A stretch of 56,879 nt of DNA from Bacillota bacterium (GTDB taxonomy: Bacteria > Bacillota > Clostridia > Peptostreptococcales > Anaerovoracaceae), in assembly GCA_017443515.1 (NCBI GenBank), contig JAFRXM010000040.1, forward strand, positions 1 through 56,879, given 5' to 3'. Numbering within the stretch: the stretch's first letter is position 1; each line of letters opens with the position of its first letter. The notes under the pieces were generated by a model. It was not told the DNA's origin and did not search any database. It saw only the letters and a list, made by a program, of their open reading frames with translations. A program made the translations under genes and the position numbers. Positions 49,600-56,879 of the stretch are shown piece by piece.

Positions 49600-52500
49600 T
49601 ACTTGAAGTAGTTTTCGGCTGCTGCGCTGTAGAGCGCTACTGCCTTGGCCAGCTTCAAGGTCTGGTTGTCCGGGTTGGATCCGAGCGCGTCGTAAGCTGC
49701 ATTGCTCCAGCTCAGTGCGCACATATCCATGGTGATCTCGGATCCGTCAGTTGCTTTGAATATCACTTTGAAGAACTGATCCAGATCGATGCACCTAAGA
49801 CCCGTGATGTCGAGGACGTACTTGTCGCCTTCCTTGACCAGTGTTCCGGCCTTGCCGTCGACTGTTACTTCGACCTCTGCATTGAACTTCACCCTAAGCC
49901 TGGTATCTGCTGCCAGATCCAGACTCATTCCGGAGTAGCCCTTCTGCTTGTAAGCTGCATCAGATACCACCAGATCATAAGCTGCATCCTTCTTGAATGC
50001 TGCCATGTCGTCGGCCAGGTATCCCTTCGGGTTGGCCGGGTTGCCCGGGTTGTAGTCATCGAAGTACTTCTGTGCCTCGCCGCCCAGGTTCAGGACGGAC
50101 ATCGCAAGCCATGCGGTCTTCTGAGTCTTGTCCGGCCCGTAATGTTCGATGGCTGCGTTGCACCAGTCTGCCGCGCTGTAAACAAGCGGATCGTCCTTTG
50201 TATAGGTCTTATCGTTGGTCTTGCGGTAGATGTCCATGGCGTTGCCGTTCTTGTCGTAGACAGTAAGCTTTACGCCCTGGGAGATCATTCTGGTGGTGAT
50301 CTCGGAGTACTTGACTGTGTATACGCCGCCTGCTGCGTTCTCGAGGACTACCTTTACAGGCTCTTCGAATGTGCCGTCGATCTTCTGGAGAGCAAGCTCA
50401 GCGTAATCTACGTTCTCATCCTCCTGGATCTTGAACTGGATGCTGATCTTGTCCTGCAGGTCGAGGCTGATGCCTGTTACGGTAGCGGTCTGAGTTTCTG
50501 CGTTGCTGAGCGGGAAGTCCTTCACGAAATCGGTGGTGACTACACCGAGAGAGTGTCCGACAGTATCGTCGAGCACTACGTCGGTGATCCCGCCCTTAAG
50601 AGTTGCTCTGGCAACAGTGCCTTCATCGGTCTTTTCGATCGTCCAGACGATATCGCCTTCAGCTCTTCTGGAGATGCCTACGGATTCGCCCTGCGGGCCT
50701 ACCGGGAGCATCTTGACAGCGGAGGTATCGAGCTTTCCGTCTTCTCCGAGCTTGACTTCTCCGTCAAGGTCGAAGAGCTTGGAGTACTCTCTGAACAGCG
50801 GCAGGAGCAGATCGGTATCCTCGTTCCTGATGCCGTTGACCATCTTGAACTCGTTGTCGAGCACCATGGTGTCCCTGGTGCCGGTCTTGTACGGCAGCCA
50901 TGTAGCTCCGCCAAGATCAGCGTTGTTAGGATCGCCTGTCTGGATGAACTGGCCCCAGATATCCGCTATGCGCCTTGCAACAACTGCTCTCTGCTCAGCT
51001 GTATCTTCACCGCGGGCATTGGGTACCCAGCTCATCATGATCACGCTGTTCTCACTGCCGTGAGCGGCGCGCTGATGGTTGATGGTAGCGCTGGAGTTGA
51101 ACTTCAGCTCGTAGAAGTATACATCTGTGTTCTGCGATGCTGCCTCAGCGAACAGTATGCTGGGGATACGCATGTTCATATCGCGGTCAAGATCCTTGGC
51201 TGCGTAGTTGCCGTTGCGGTCGTACAGCTCGTTGTGAGCGAGGAACTCTGCAAGGACATCATCGATGATATCCTTATACCAGCCGTCTTTGCCCAGGTTG
51301 CCGAGGCTGCGGCCGCGGGCTGTGTTCATGTTGCCTTCGTCGTTGCCGGGCGTGTACATCTGGTCGTATGTACCATCGTTGGAGCCGAAGAGTACGGACT
51401 TGCCCTTCCACAGACCGTCTTCGCCGAGGAGCTGATCGTAGTAGTCAACGGGTATAACTACACCGTCGATTACCGGCGACTGAGCCTTGTATCCGAAGTC
51501 GGCCGGGTTCTTGGTGCTGAAGCCTGCGCCGAATCCGACGTCGTTCTTGTGCTCTTCGCAGTATGCGAGCAGCTCGGGTATGGTCTTGATCTTGTAATAG
51601 TCGTAGGTGTTCTTAGCTGCCCTCTGAGCTTCTGCGAGCGGCATGAGGCTGCCGTCGAGCGGGAAGGACTCCTGAAGCAGAGCGTGCTTCCACAGATCCT
51701 TGGACTCGGGCATCATCATGACGGATGCGCAGAGGTTTCCGCCGGAGGACTGGCCGCCGATGGAGACGTTGTTGGGATCTCCGCCGAAGTCGGCTATGTT
51801 CTGGTTGATCCACTTGAGTACCTGCAGTATGTCGAGCCTTGCGAGGTTGTTTGCATACTGGTACTTGTTGAAGCCCTTCTCGTCAGTGTAATCATCGTAG
51901 TCCTCAAGGACGCTGAGGTCAATGCTGCCCAGAGCGCCGCCGCGGTGGGTCGGAGTTACTACTATGATTCCCGGATAGTTCTTCACGAAGTTGGTCCAGT
52001 CGCTGTTTACACGGCCGCCCATGTTGGCGCTGCCGAATACCCACATGAATACTGCTCTGGGTCCGTCCTTTTCGACATCCCAGTTGGGGTTGACATATAC
52101 GGACAGGTCGAGGCAATCCTCATTGACGCTTGCCATTCCGCTGGTTCCCGGACCGGATACGAAGGCTTCGATGAGCGGTGCATCCTTTGCCTTGTCGGGC
52201 AGCATCACAGGAGCTTCAAACAGAGGAGCCTTGGAGTACTGGATGCCTCTCCAGACGTATACTCCGTTGTTCTCCTTGCCTGCGTAATCGCCCTGCCTGA
52301 GCTCTACGACAAGGTCGGACGGGATGATGTCGATCGTGAATTCTTCAGTGTAATTGCTTGTAACGACACCCAGGGATGCGTGCGGCGACGGACCGGATTC
52401 GCCCTCAGCCATGTCGACGATGGCATTCTTTATCGTTGCTGTTGCGATAATGGTGTCGGCCTTCTTCTCTATCTGCCAGATGACTCCGCTTGTAGCACGG

Positions 52501-55500
52501 AGAGGAATTCCGGCAGGCTCTACTACGGAGCTGAACAGATCCGGTGTTTCACCGGCTCTTACCGATGTGGGAACACCTGTGATATGGATCAGCTTGGAGT
52601 ACTCTCTGAACAGCGGCAGGAGGACATCGGTATCCTCGTTCCTGATGCCGTTGACCATCTTGAACTCATCGCCGAGCACCATGGTATCTCTTGTACCGCT
52701 CTTGTACGGCAGCCACTTGGCTCCGCCAAGATCAGCGTTGTTCGGATCGCCGGTCAGTATGAACTGGCCCCAGATATCCGCTATGCGCCTTGCGGTTACA
52801 GCTCTTTCCTCTGCGGTCTTGTCCTCGCGGGCATTGGGTACCCAGCTCATCATGATCACGCTGTTCTCGCTTCCGTGAGCAGCGCGCTGATGGTTCACTG
52901 TCGCGCTGGAGTTGAACTGCAGATCGTAGAAGTAAACGTTCGTGTTCTGAGACGCTGCCTCAGCGAACAGTATGCTCGGGATACGCATGTTCATGTCGCG
53001 GTCAAGATCCTTGGCTGCGTAGTTGCCGTTGCGTCCGTACAGCTCGTTGTTTGCGAGGAACTCATCCAGTACGCCATCGATGATGTCGCCATACCAGCCG
53101 TCCGCACTGAGGTTACCGAAGCTGCGGCCGCGGGCTGTTGTCATGTTGGCCTCGTCGTTGCCAGGCGTGTACATCTGGTCGTATGTACCGTCATTGGAAC
53201 CGAAGAGTACCGACTTACCTTTCCACAGACCGTCTTTGCCGAGAAGCTGATCGTAGTAATTGCTGTGGATGACTACATCGTCGACGACCGGGCACTGAGC
53301 CTTATATCCGAAGTCGGCCGGGTTCTTGGTGCTGAAGCCGGCGCCGAAGCCTACATCGTTCTTGTGCTCTTCGCAGTATGCGAGCAGCTCGGGTACAGTC
53401 TTGATGTTATAGAAGTCGTAGGTGTTCTTAGCTACCCTCTTGGCCTCGTCAAGCGGCATGAGGCTGCCGTCGAGCGGGAAGGATTCCTGAAGCAGTGCAT
53501 GCTTCCACAGATCCTTGGACTCAGGCATCATCATGACGGATGCGCAGAGGTTACCACCGGAGGACTGGCCGCCGATGGAGACGTTGTTGGGATCTCCGCC
53601 GAAGTCGGCTATGTTCTGGTTGATCCACTTGAGTACCTGCAGTATGTCGAGCCTTGCGAGGTTGTTTGCATACTGGTACTTGTTGAAGCCGCTGGCATCT
53701 GTGTAATCATCGTAGTCCTCAAGGACGCTGAGGTCAATGCTGCCCAGAGCGCCGCCGCGGTGGGTCGGAGTTACTACTATGATGCCGGGGTAATTCTTTA
53801 CGAAGTTGGTCCAGTCGCTGGTCACGCGGCCGCCCATGTTGGCGCTGCCGAATACCCACATGAATACTGCTCTGGGTCCGTCCTTTTCAACATCCCAGCT
53901 GGGGTTGACGTATACGGACAGATCGAGGCAGTCCTCATTGACACTGGCCATGCCGCTTGTTCCCGGACCGGACACATAGGCTTCGATAGGTTCTGCATCC
54001 GCTGCTTTGTCGGGCAGCATCACAGGAGCCTCGAACAGAGGAGCCTTGGAGTACTGGATACCTCTCCAGATGTATACTCCGTTGTTCTCCTTGCCAAGGT
54101 AATCGCCCTGCCTGAGCTCTGCGAGGATCTGAGTCTCGCATCCTTCGAAGGTGGTCGGGAAAGCGTAAGGCTTTTCATCTTTGCCCACTTCTCTGTAGAT
54201 CTGAGCCGCTCCGTCAGCGATGATCTCGCCGTAGGGCTGGAAGCTGAAGCCTGCGTTAGCGAAGACAGCCTTGGTGCCTTCAACGGTGTACTTGATCTTG
54301 TCGGTGGACTTGTCGAGCTTCATCCAGTCGCCGTTGTACTGGAGGTAGTAGTTGTCCTCGAGCATGTACATCGTGGCCGGGCCGTTGTAGCTGCCGTCCT
54401 TCATCTCCACAACACCGTTTAAAGTGTTGTATGCTGTCTCGAGTGTAGGAAGAGTTACCTTTGATGCGTGATCTCCTGCTGTATAGAAGGTAACAAGCGG
54501 GAGATCTGTACCAGTCTTAAGTGTTCCATCTTCATTGTAGTACATGTAAGACTGAGTCGGTGCGCCCGTTCTTGTGGTAACGCCGAAGAGTGTGACTCTC
54601 AGAGCGTCGCCGGGATTGAGGGTAATAGCACCAAGCTCGAGGTTGAATTTAAGTAGGGTCGGCTCTGCAATGCCCTCAGCCTGCCTTGCTTCTACCTCTG
54701 CCTTGGTGGAGTCATGCATGTAATCGGAGAGTTTGAGAGTATCCCAGACCTGCCTTTGGAGATTGTCTTCAGACAGACCGTCTCTGTGGGATGCACGGAT
54801 GGTGCCGCGGCTGAGGTAATGAGAAGTGCCGTCAGCTCTGACAAGTTCGAGCATTCCGATAAGGTCAAAGTCCTTGCTGTTTGCGCAGGAAGCCCAGATC
54901 TCCATAGTGCCGTTTCCGACATAGGTGAGCTTCTTTGTCAGAGGTTCAGTAGTGAAGGAAATGCTCTTTGCATCTATCGATCCACTGAGATCTGCCCTGC
55001 CTATCGGGCCGTTTGCCATACCGGTTATATCGAAGCTGATATCGGTCCGGATCTGATAGTCAACACTTGAATCTCCGGCAGGAGCTTTATCTACAAGAGT
55101 GTTGGTATTGGTAAGGTAGAGATCCTTTTTGATCGTACCAGTATATGGTATGTGATCGGCAAGACGTGCGGGATTTGCGCTTCCATCCTTTGGAGCAAGA
55201 CCATTATCCCCGTAAGCCGTATCAAGCATATAATAATATGCTAAAGGAGTGTCTCCAAAACCGTTATCAACGCCCTTAAGGAGCCAGTCAAAGTAACGGA
55301 CAAAGTCCGCTTTGCTGTCGAAATTCGGGAAATCTCCGCCAGTCATTGCGCCACCGTGGTTGCCATTGCTGATAACCATGTGGCCGTTGGTAAGTGTGGC
55401 CATCGCAAGCTGAGCGGTAGAAGCGATATCCTGATAGCCTCCGTAATTGTACGTGGCCATTCCGCTGTCCTTGATATCCCCTACTTCCTCGTAAAGGACT

Positions 55501-56570
55501 ATATCCTCGTATACCTCCCAGCCATCCGCATCGACAGAATCGCGATACATGTTAGGAACGGTCATGTAGGTAAAGAACATCTCGTTGTAGGTCTGCTGCT
55601 TAACGAAATTCTCGTAAGCGACAAGGCCTTTCGGATCGTCATCTACAAACTGGGCAGTAGGTTTCGTGATCCATTCATCATATCCCATGATCTTCCCGTT
55701 CTCATCAAGGTAAGCCGGGAATATACCGCGGGGATTATCCGGCCCTGCGGGCTCAAGGATCTTGTTTGTGAATGTATCTACGGAATAAGGAGGCAGAATA
55801 CCAGCCTGGGCTCCCCAGCCGTTATTGGATATAGATACGCCGTTATTGTATTTCTGTGAGTAGTAGTCTATGCTGGCAACGCCGACCTGATATCCGGCCA
55901 TTCCTTCAGGGGTATTTACAGCTGTTGTATTGCCTATAACACCCTGGTTGGAAGCACCGTACATTGCGCATTTGCCGCTGTACCACGGCTGCGTGGGCAG
56001 CCATTTTTCCATGATATAAGCGACATCAAGACCGTTCTCTCTAGTGCCGAATCCCTTGGCTACGCCGCCGGAAGCACCCATTCCTCGAAGGTCTATGCGC
56101 ATTACTACATATCCGCGTTCGATATAGTATGAATCTGTTCCCGGCCTGTAACGACCTGTAGTAGAAGAAGGAGCAGTATCATACCTTACACACTGGATAA
56201 GAGCAGGATACTTTTCTCCGCTGATCGCCTTTCCTTCAGCATCAGCAGGGAGTACATAAGTAACTGCTATCTGGATCTTTTTTGCCAGCTCAGCAGCCCA
56301 TGCATCAGGATCTGCGTCCTTATTCTTGTAGGCTGCTATCGCTGTCGGCTCTGAAGGAAATGCTCCTTCATAAGCTGCCGGGACTTCCACATAAACATTG
56401 TGGACTTCGGCACCGGGATACAGGTCTTCGTCATCGTAGAAGCCTTCGTAGGCGCCGAATGTACTGACTTTTGTAACTTTATCGGGGGATGATTCTCCTT
56501 CGGCATACGCTGCTGGAACAAAGGAGAACATCATGGCGATAGTAAGTATTACCGCTAATAGTTTCTTCAT
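49599..56570 (-). CDS. Giant exported multi-esterase: S15-like peptidase domain plus two tandem carboxylesterase domains
   Basis: The 2323-residue protein has a signal peptide cut after about Ala23 (VPAAYA-EG). Residues about 55-700 are an X-Pro dipeptidyl-peptidase/CocE-like S15 domain with nucleophile motif YGASNQG and a late His in SNGNHGG. Two type-B carboxylesterase units start at Glu818 and Glu1423, each with NEDCLDLSVYVNP, nucleophile GGQSSGGN and a His in AAHGSENS. Each is followed by a beta-rich spacer ending SLGVVT. The units repeat every 605 residues (1815 bp) with very high identity. Residues about 1985-2323 hold a beta domain and two helical repeats (KTQKTAWLAMSVLNLGGEAQKYF, TLKLAKAVALYSAAAENYF). 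No LPXTG is seen. Probable extracellular ester or peptide degradation. Confidence 0.88.
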   Translation of the reverse strand: MKKLLAVILTIAMMFSFVPAAYAEGESSPDKVTKVSTFGAYEGFYDDEDLYPGAEVHNVYVEVPAAYEGAFPSEPTAIAAYKNKDADPDAWAAELAKKIQIAVTYVLPADAEGKAISGEKYPALIQCVRYDTAPSSTTGRYRPGTDSYYIERGYVVMRIDLRGMGASGGVAKGFGTRENGLDVAYIMEKWLPTQPWYSGKCAMYGASNQGVIGNTTAVNTPEGMAGYQVGVASIDYYSQKYNNGVSISNNGWGAQAGILPPYSVDTFTNKILEPAGPDNPRGIFPAYLDENGKIMGYDEWITKPTAQFVDDDPKGLVAYENFVKQQTYNEMFFTYMTVPNMYRDSVDADGWEVYEDIVLYEEVGDIKDSGMATYNYGGYQDIASTAQLAMATLTNGHMVISNGNHGGAMTGGDFPNFDSKADFVRYFDWLLKGVDNGFGDTPLAYYYMLDTAYGDNGLAPKDGSANPARLADHIPYTGTIKKDLYLTNTNTLVDKAPAGDSSVDYQIRTDISFDITGMANGPIGRADLSGSIDAKSISFTTEPLTKKLTYVGNGTMEIWASCANSKDFDLIGMLELVRADGTSHYLSRGTIRASHRDGLSEDNLQRQVWDTLKLSDYMHDSTKAEVEARQAEGIAEPTLLKFNLELGAITLNPGDALRVTLFGVTTRTGAPTQSYMYYNEDGTLKTGTDLPLVTFYTAGDHASKVTLPTLETAYNTLNGVVEMKDGSYNGPATMYMLEDNYYLQYNGDWMKLDKSTDKIKYTVEGTKAVFANAGFSFQPYGEIIADGAAQIYREVGKDEKPYAFPTTFEGCETQILAELRQGDYLGKENNGVYIWRGIQYSKAPLFEAPVMLPDKAADAEPIEAYVSGPGTSGMASVNEDCLDLSVYVNPSWDVEKDGPRAVFMWVFGSANMGGRVTSDWTNFVKNYPGIIVVTPTHRGGALGSIDLSVLEDYDDYTDASGFNKYQYANNLARLDILQVLKWINQNIADFGGDPNNVSIGGQSSGGNLCASVMMMPESKDLWKHALLQESFPLDGSLMPLDEAKRVAKNTYDFYNIKTVPELLAYCEEHKNDVGFGAGFSTKNPADFGYKAQCPVVDDVVIHSNYYDQLLGKDGLWKGKSVLFGSNDGTYDQMYTPGNDEANMTTARGRSFGNLSADGWYGDIIDGVLDEFLANNELYGRNGNYAAKDLDRDMNMRIPSILFAEAASQNTNVYFYDLQFNSSATVNHQRAAHGSENSVIMMSWVPNAREDKTAEERAVTARRIADIWGQFILTGDPNNADLGGAKWLPYKSGTRDTMVLGDEFKMVNGIRNEDTDVLLPLFREYSKLIHITGVPTSVRAGETPDLFSSVVEPAGIPLRATSGVIWQIEKKADTIIATATIKNAIVDMAEGESGPSPHASLGVVTSNYTEEFTIDIIPSDLVVELRQGDYAGKENNGVYVWRGIQYSKAPLFEAPVMLPDKAKDAPLIEAFVSGPGTSGMASVNEDCLDLSVYVNPNWDVEKDGPRAVFMWVFGSANMGGRVNSDWTNFVKNYPGIIVVTPTHRGGALGSIDLSVLEDYDDYTDEKGFNKYQYANNLARLDILQVLKWINQNIADFGGDPNNVSIGGQSSGGNLCASVMMMPESKDLWKHALLQESFPLDGSLMPLAEAQRAAKNTYDYYKIKTIPELLAYCEEHKNDVGFGAGFSTKNPADFGYKAQSPVIDGVVIPVDYYDQLLGEDGLWKGKSVLFGSNDGTYDQMYTPGNDEGNMNTARGRSLGNLGKDGWYKDIIDDVLAEFLAHNELYDRNGNYAAKDLDRDMNMRIPSILFAEAASQNTDVYFYELKFNSSATINHQRAAHGSENSVIMMSWVPNARGEDTAEQRAVVARRIADIWGQFIQTGDPNNADLGGATWLPYKTGTRDTMVLDNEFKMVNGIRNEDTDLLLPLFREYSKLFDLDGEVKLGEDGKLDTSAVKMLPVGPQGESVGISRRAEGDIVWTIEKTDEGTVARATLKGGITDVVLDDTVGHSLGVVTTDFVKDFPLSNAETQTATVTGISLDLQDKISIQFKIQEDENVDYAELALQKIDGTFEEPVKVVLENAAGGVYTVKYSEITTRMISQGVKLTVYDKNGNAMDIYRKTNDKTYTKDDPLVYSAADWCNAAIEHYGPDKTQKTAWLAMSVLNLGGEAQKYFDDYNPGNPANPKGYLADDMAAFKKDAAYDLVVSDAAYKQKGYSGMSLDLAADTRLRVKFNAEVEVTVDGKAGTLVKEGDKYVLDITGLRCIDLDQFFKVIFKATDGSEITMDMCALSWSNAAYDALGSNPDNQTLKLAKAVALYSAAAENYFK
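50660..54125 (-). repeat. 1815-bp tandem duplication of a carboxylesterase unit
   Basis: Anchors such as ACTCCGTTGTTCTCCTTGCC at 52261 and 54076 recur at an offset of exactly 1815 bp. Long stretches, for example around 51700-51840 and 53515-53655, are almost identical at DNA level, indicating a recent duplication or gene conversion. Outer limits are approximate. Confidence 0.85.
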
Positions 56571-56604
56571 CCTTTTTCCCTCCGTGTGTCAGTTAGTTGT
56601 TTCC

Positions 56605-56661
56605 CGGGGAGATGGGCCCCGAGAAAAGCCGGACCGGCCGGGAGAGCTTCCGCCCTCCCGG
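56605..56661 (-). terminator. Terminator of the partial gene at the right edge
   Basis: CCGGGAG (56638-56644) and CTCCCGG (56655-56661) form the main stem. On the minus strand CTTTTCTC follows. A second GC hairpin (CGGGG 56605-56609, CCCCG 56617-56621) lies beyond it, in the leader region of the giant esterase gene. Confidence 0.65.
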
Positions 56662-56678
56662 TCGATTCGGTTGTGTTT

Positions 56679-56879
56679 TTACTTGAAGTAGTTTTCAGCT
56701 GCTGCGCTGTAGAGCGCTACTGCCTTGGCCACCTTCAGGGTCTGGTTGTCCGGGTTGGATCCGAGCGCGTCGTAAGCTGCATTGCTCCAGCTCAGTGCGC
56801 ACATATCCAGGGTGATCTCAGATCCGTCAGTTGCCTTGAATTTAACTTTGAAGAACTGATCCAGATCTATGCACCTAAG
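56679..56879 (-). CDS. C-terminal end of a second exported protein sharing the giant esterase's terminal module
   Basis: The frame runs in from the right edge and stops at TAA 56681-56679, giving 66 residues ending LYSAAAENYFK. Over 199 bases it differs from the 3' end of the giant esterase at about nine positions by eye. The gene is incomplete; its catalytic part lies outside the window. It is on the same strand and upstream of the giant gene, separated from it by a terminator. Confidence 0.85.
   Translation of the reverse strand, partial: LRCIDLDQFFKVKFKATDGSEITLDMCALSWSNAAYDALGSNPDNQTLKVAKAVALYSAAAENYFK

Noticed and set aside
50142-54422. 1426-codon open frame on the plus strand opposite the giant esterase
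   Set aside because: It is antisense to the esterase repeats, has no ribosome site or recognisable domain, and mirrors the tandem duplication of the sense gene. Codon bias of the sense strand keeps the frame open.

Overview
The window looks like a chromosome segment of a Gram-positive anaerobe of the Bacillota (Clostridia) type. The evidence is RNase M5, a PyrK/PyrD class 1B dihydroorotate dehydrogenase, a TagF-like glycerophosphotransferase with LicA/LicC phosphocholine genes, an OhrR-like regulator, strong AGGAGG-type ribosome sites and TTGACA/TATAAT promoters. Species was not determined. Coding density is high and most genes lie in long minus-strand operons. No tRNA, rRNA or CRISPR array was seen.

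Layout. 1-556: tail of an integrase-type transposase and its presumed end repeats, then empty sequence. 557-2624 (+): a left-handed beta-helix sugar-nucleotide protein and a phosphoglucosamine mutase. 2759-4535 (-): YczE-like membrane protein and uroporphyrinogen-decarboxylase-like protein. 4691-10424 (-): a four-gene cell-surface polymer operon (TagF-like, a YidC domain fused to an LtaS-like sulfatase domain, LicC, LicA). 10593-14202 (-): aldo/keto reductase, radical SAM protein, glutathione peroxidase, OhrR-like MarR regulator and a small membrane protein. 14458-15831 (+): beta-helix lipoprotein. 15857-23728 (-): one eight-gene operon running from a Nudix hydrolase and RNase M5 to a GH2 enzyme and an esterase. 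23729-23976: an unexplained structured spacer. 23977-28398 (-): DIP1984 protein, RarA under a likely LexA box, an inosine-DNA glycosylase and a set of small membrane proteins under an MFS-like transporter. 28590-39433 (+): hydantoinase-like protein, then pyrC-carB-pyrK-pyrD-pyrF-pyrE-pyrB, with a PyrR-binding RNA hairpin in the pyrC leader. 39486-40259 (-): a REP-associated transposase (RAYT). 40437-42074 (-): acyl-CoA carboxyltransferase. 42217-43140 (+): epimerase-like. 43149-47462 (-): PqqD, S26 peptidase, ABC exporter, CDF transporter, MgtC. 47628-49525 (+): nucleotidyltransferase and HPr-kinase-like protein. 49599-56570 (-): a 2323-residue exported esterase with a 1815-bp internal duplication. 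56679-end (-): C-terminus of a second protein carrying the same terminal module.

The thread that ties the window together is a family of short hairpin repeats. The core is GAACCGTCCC and the complementary arms differ from copy to copy. About thirteen copies occur, nearly all at 3' ends of genes. In at least four genes the stop codon TGA is itself the first bases of the repeat arm, and in RNase M5 a nested set sits in frame inside the gene. The RAYT gene, flanked by inverted copies, is the natural candidate for the enzyme that moves them.

Other leads are the YidC-sulfatase fusion within a phosphocholine polymer operon, the PqqD/S26/ABC plus nucleotidyltransferase/kinase locus with no visible precursor peptide, a PyrB with a fused PyrI-type zinc ribbon, and the LexA and PyrR regulatory sites.
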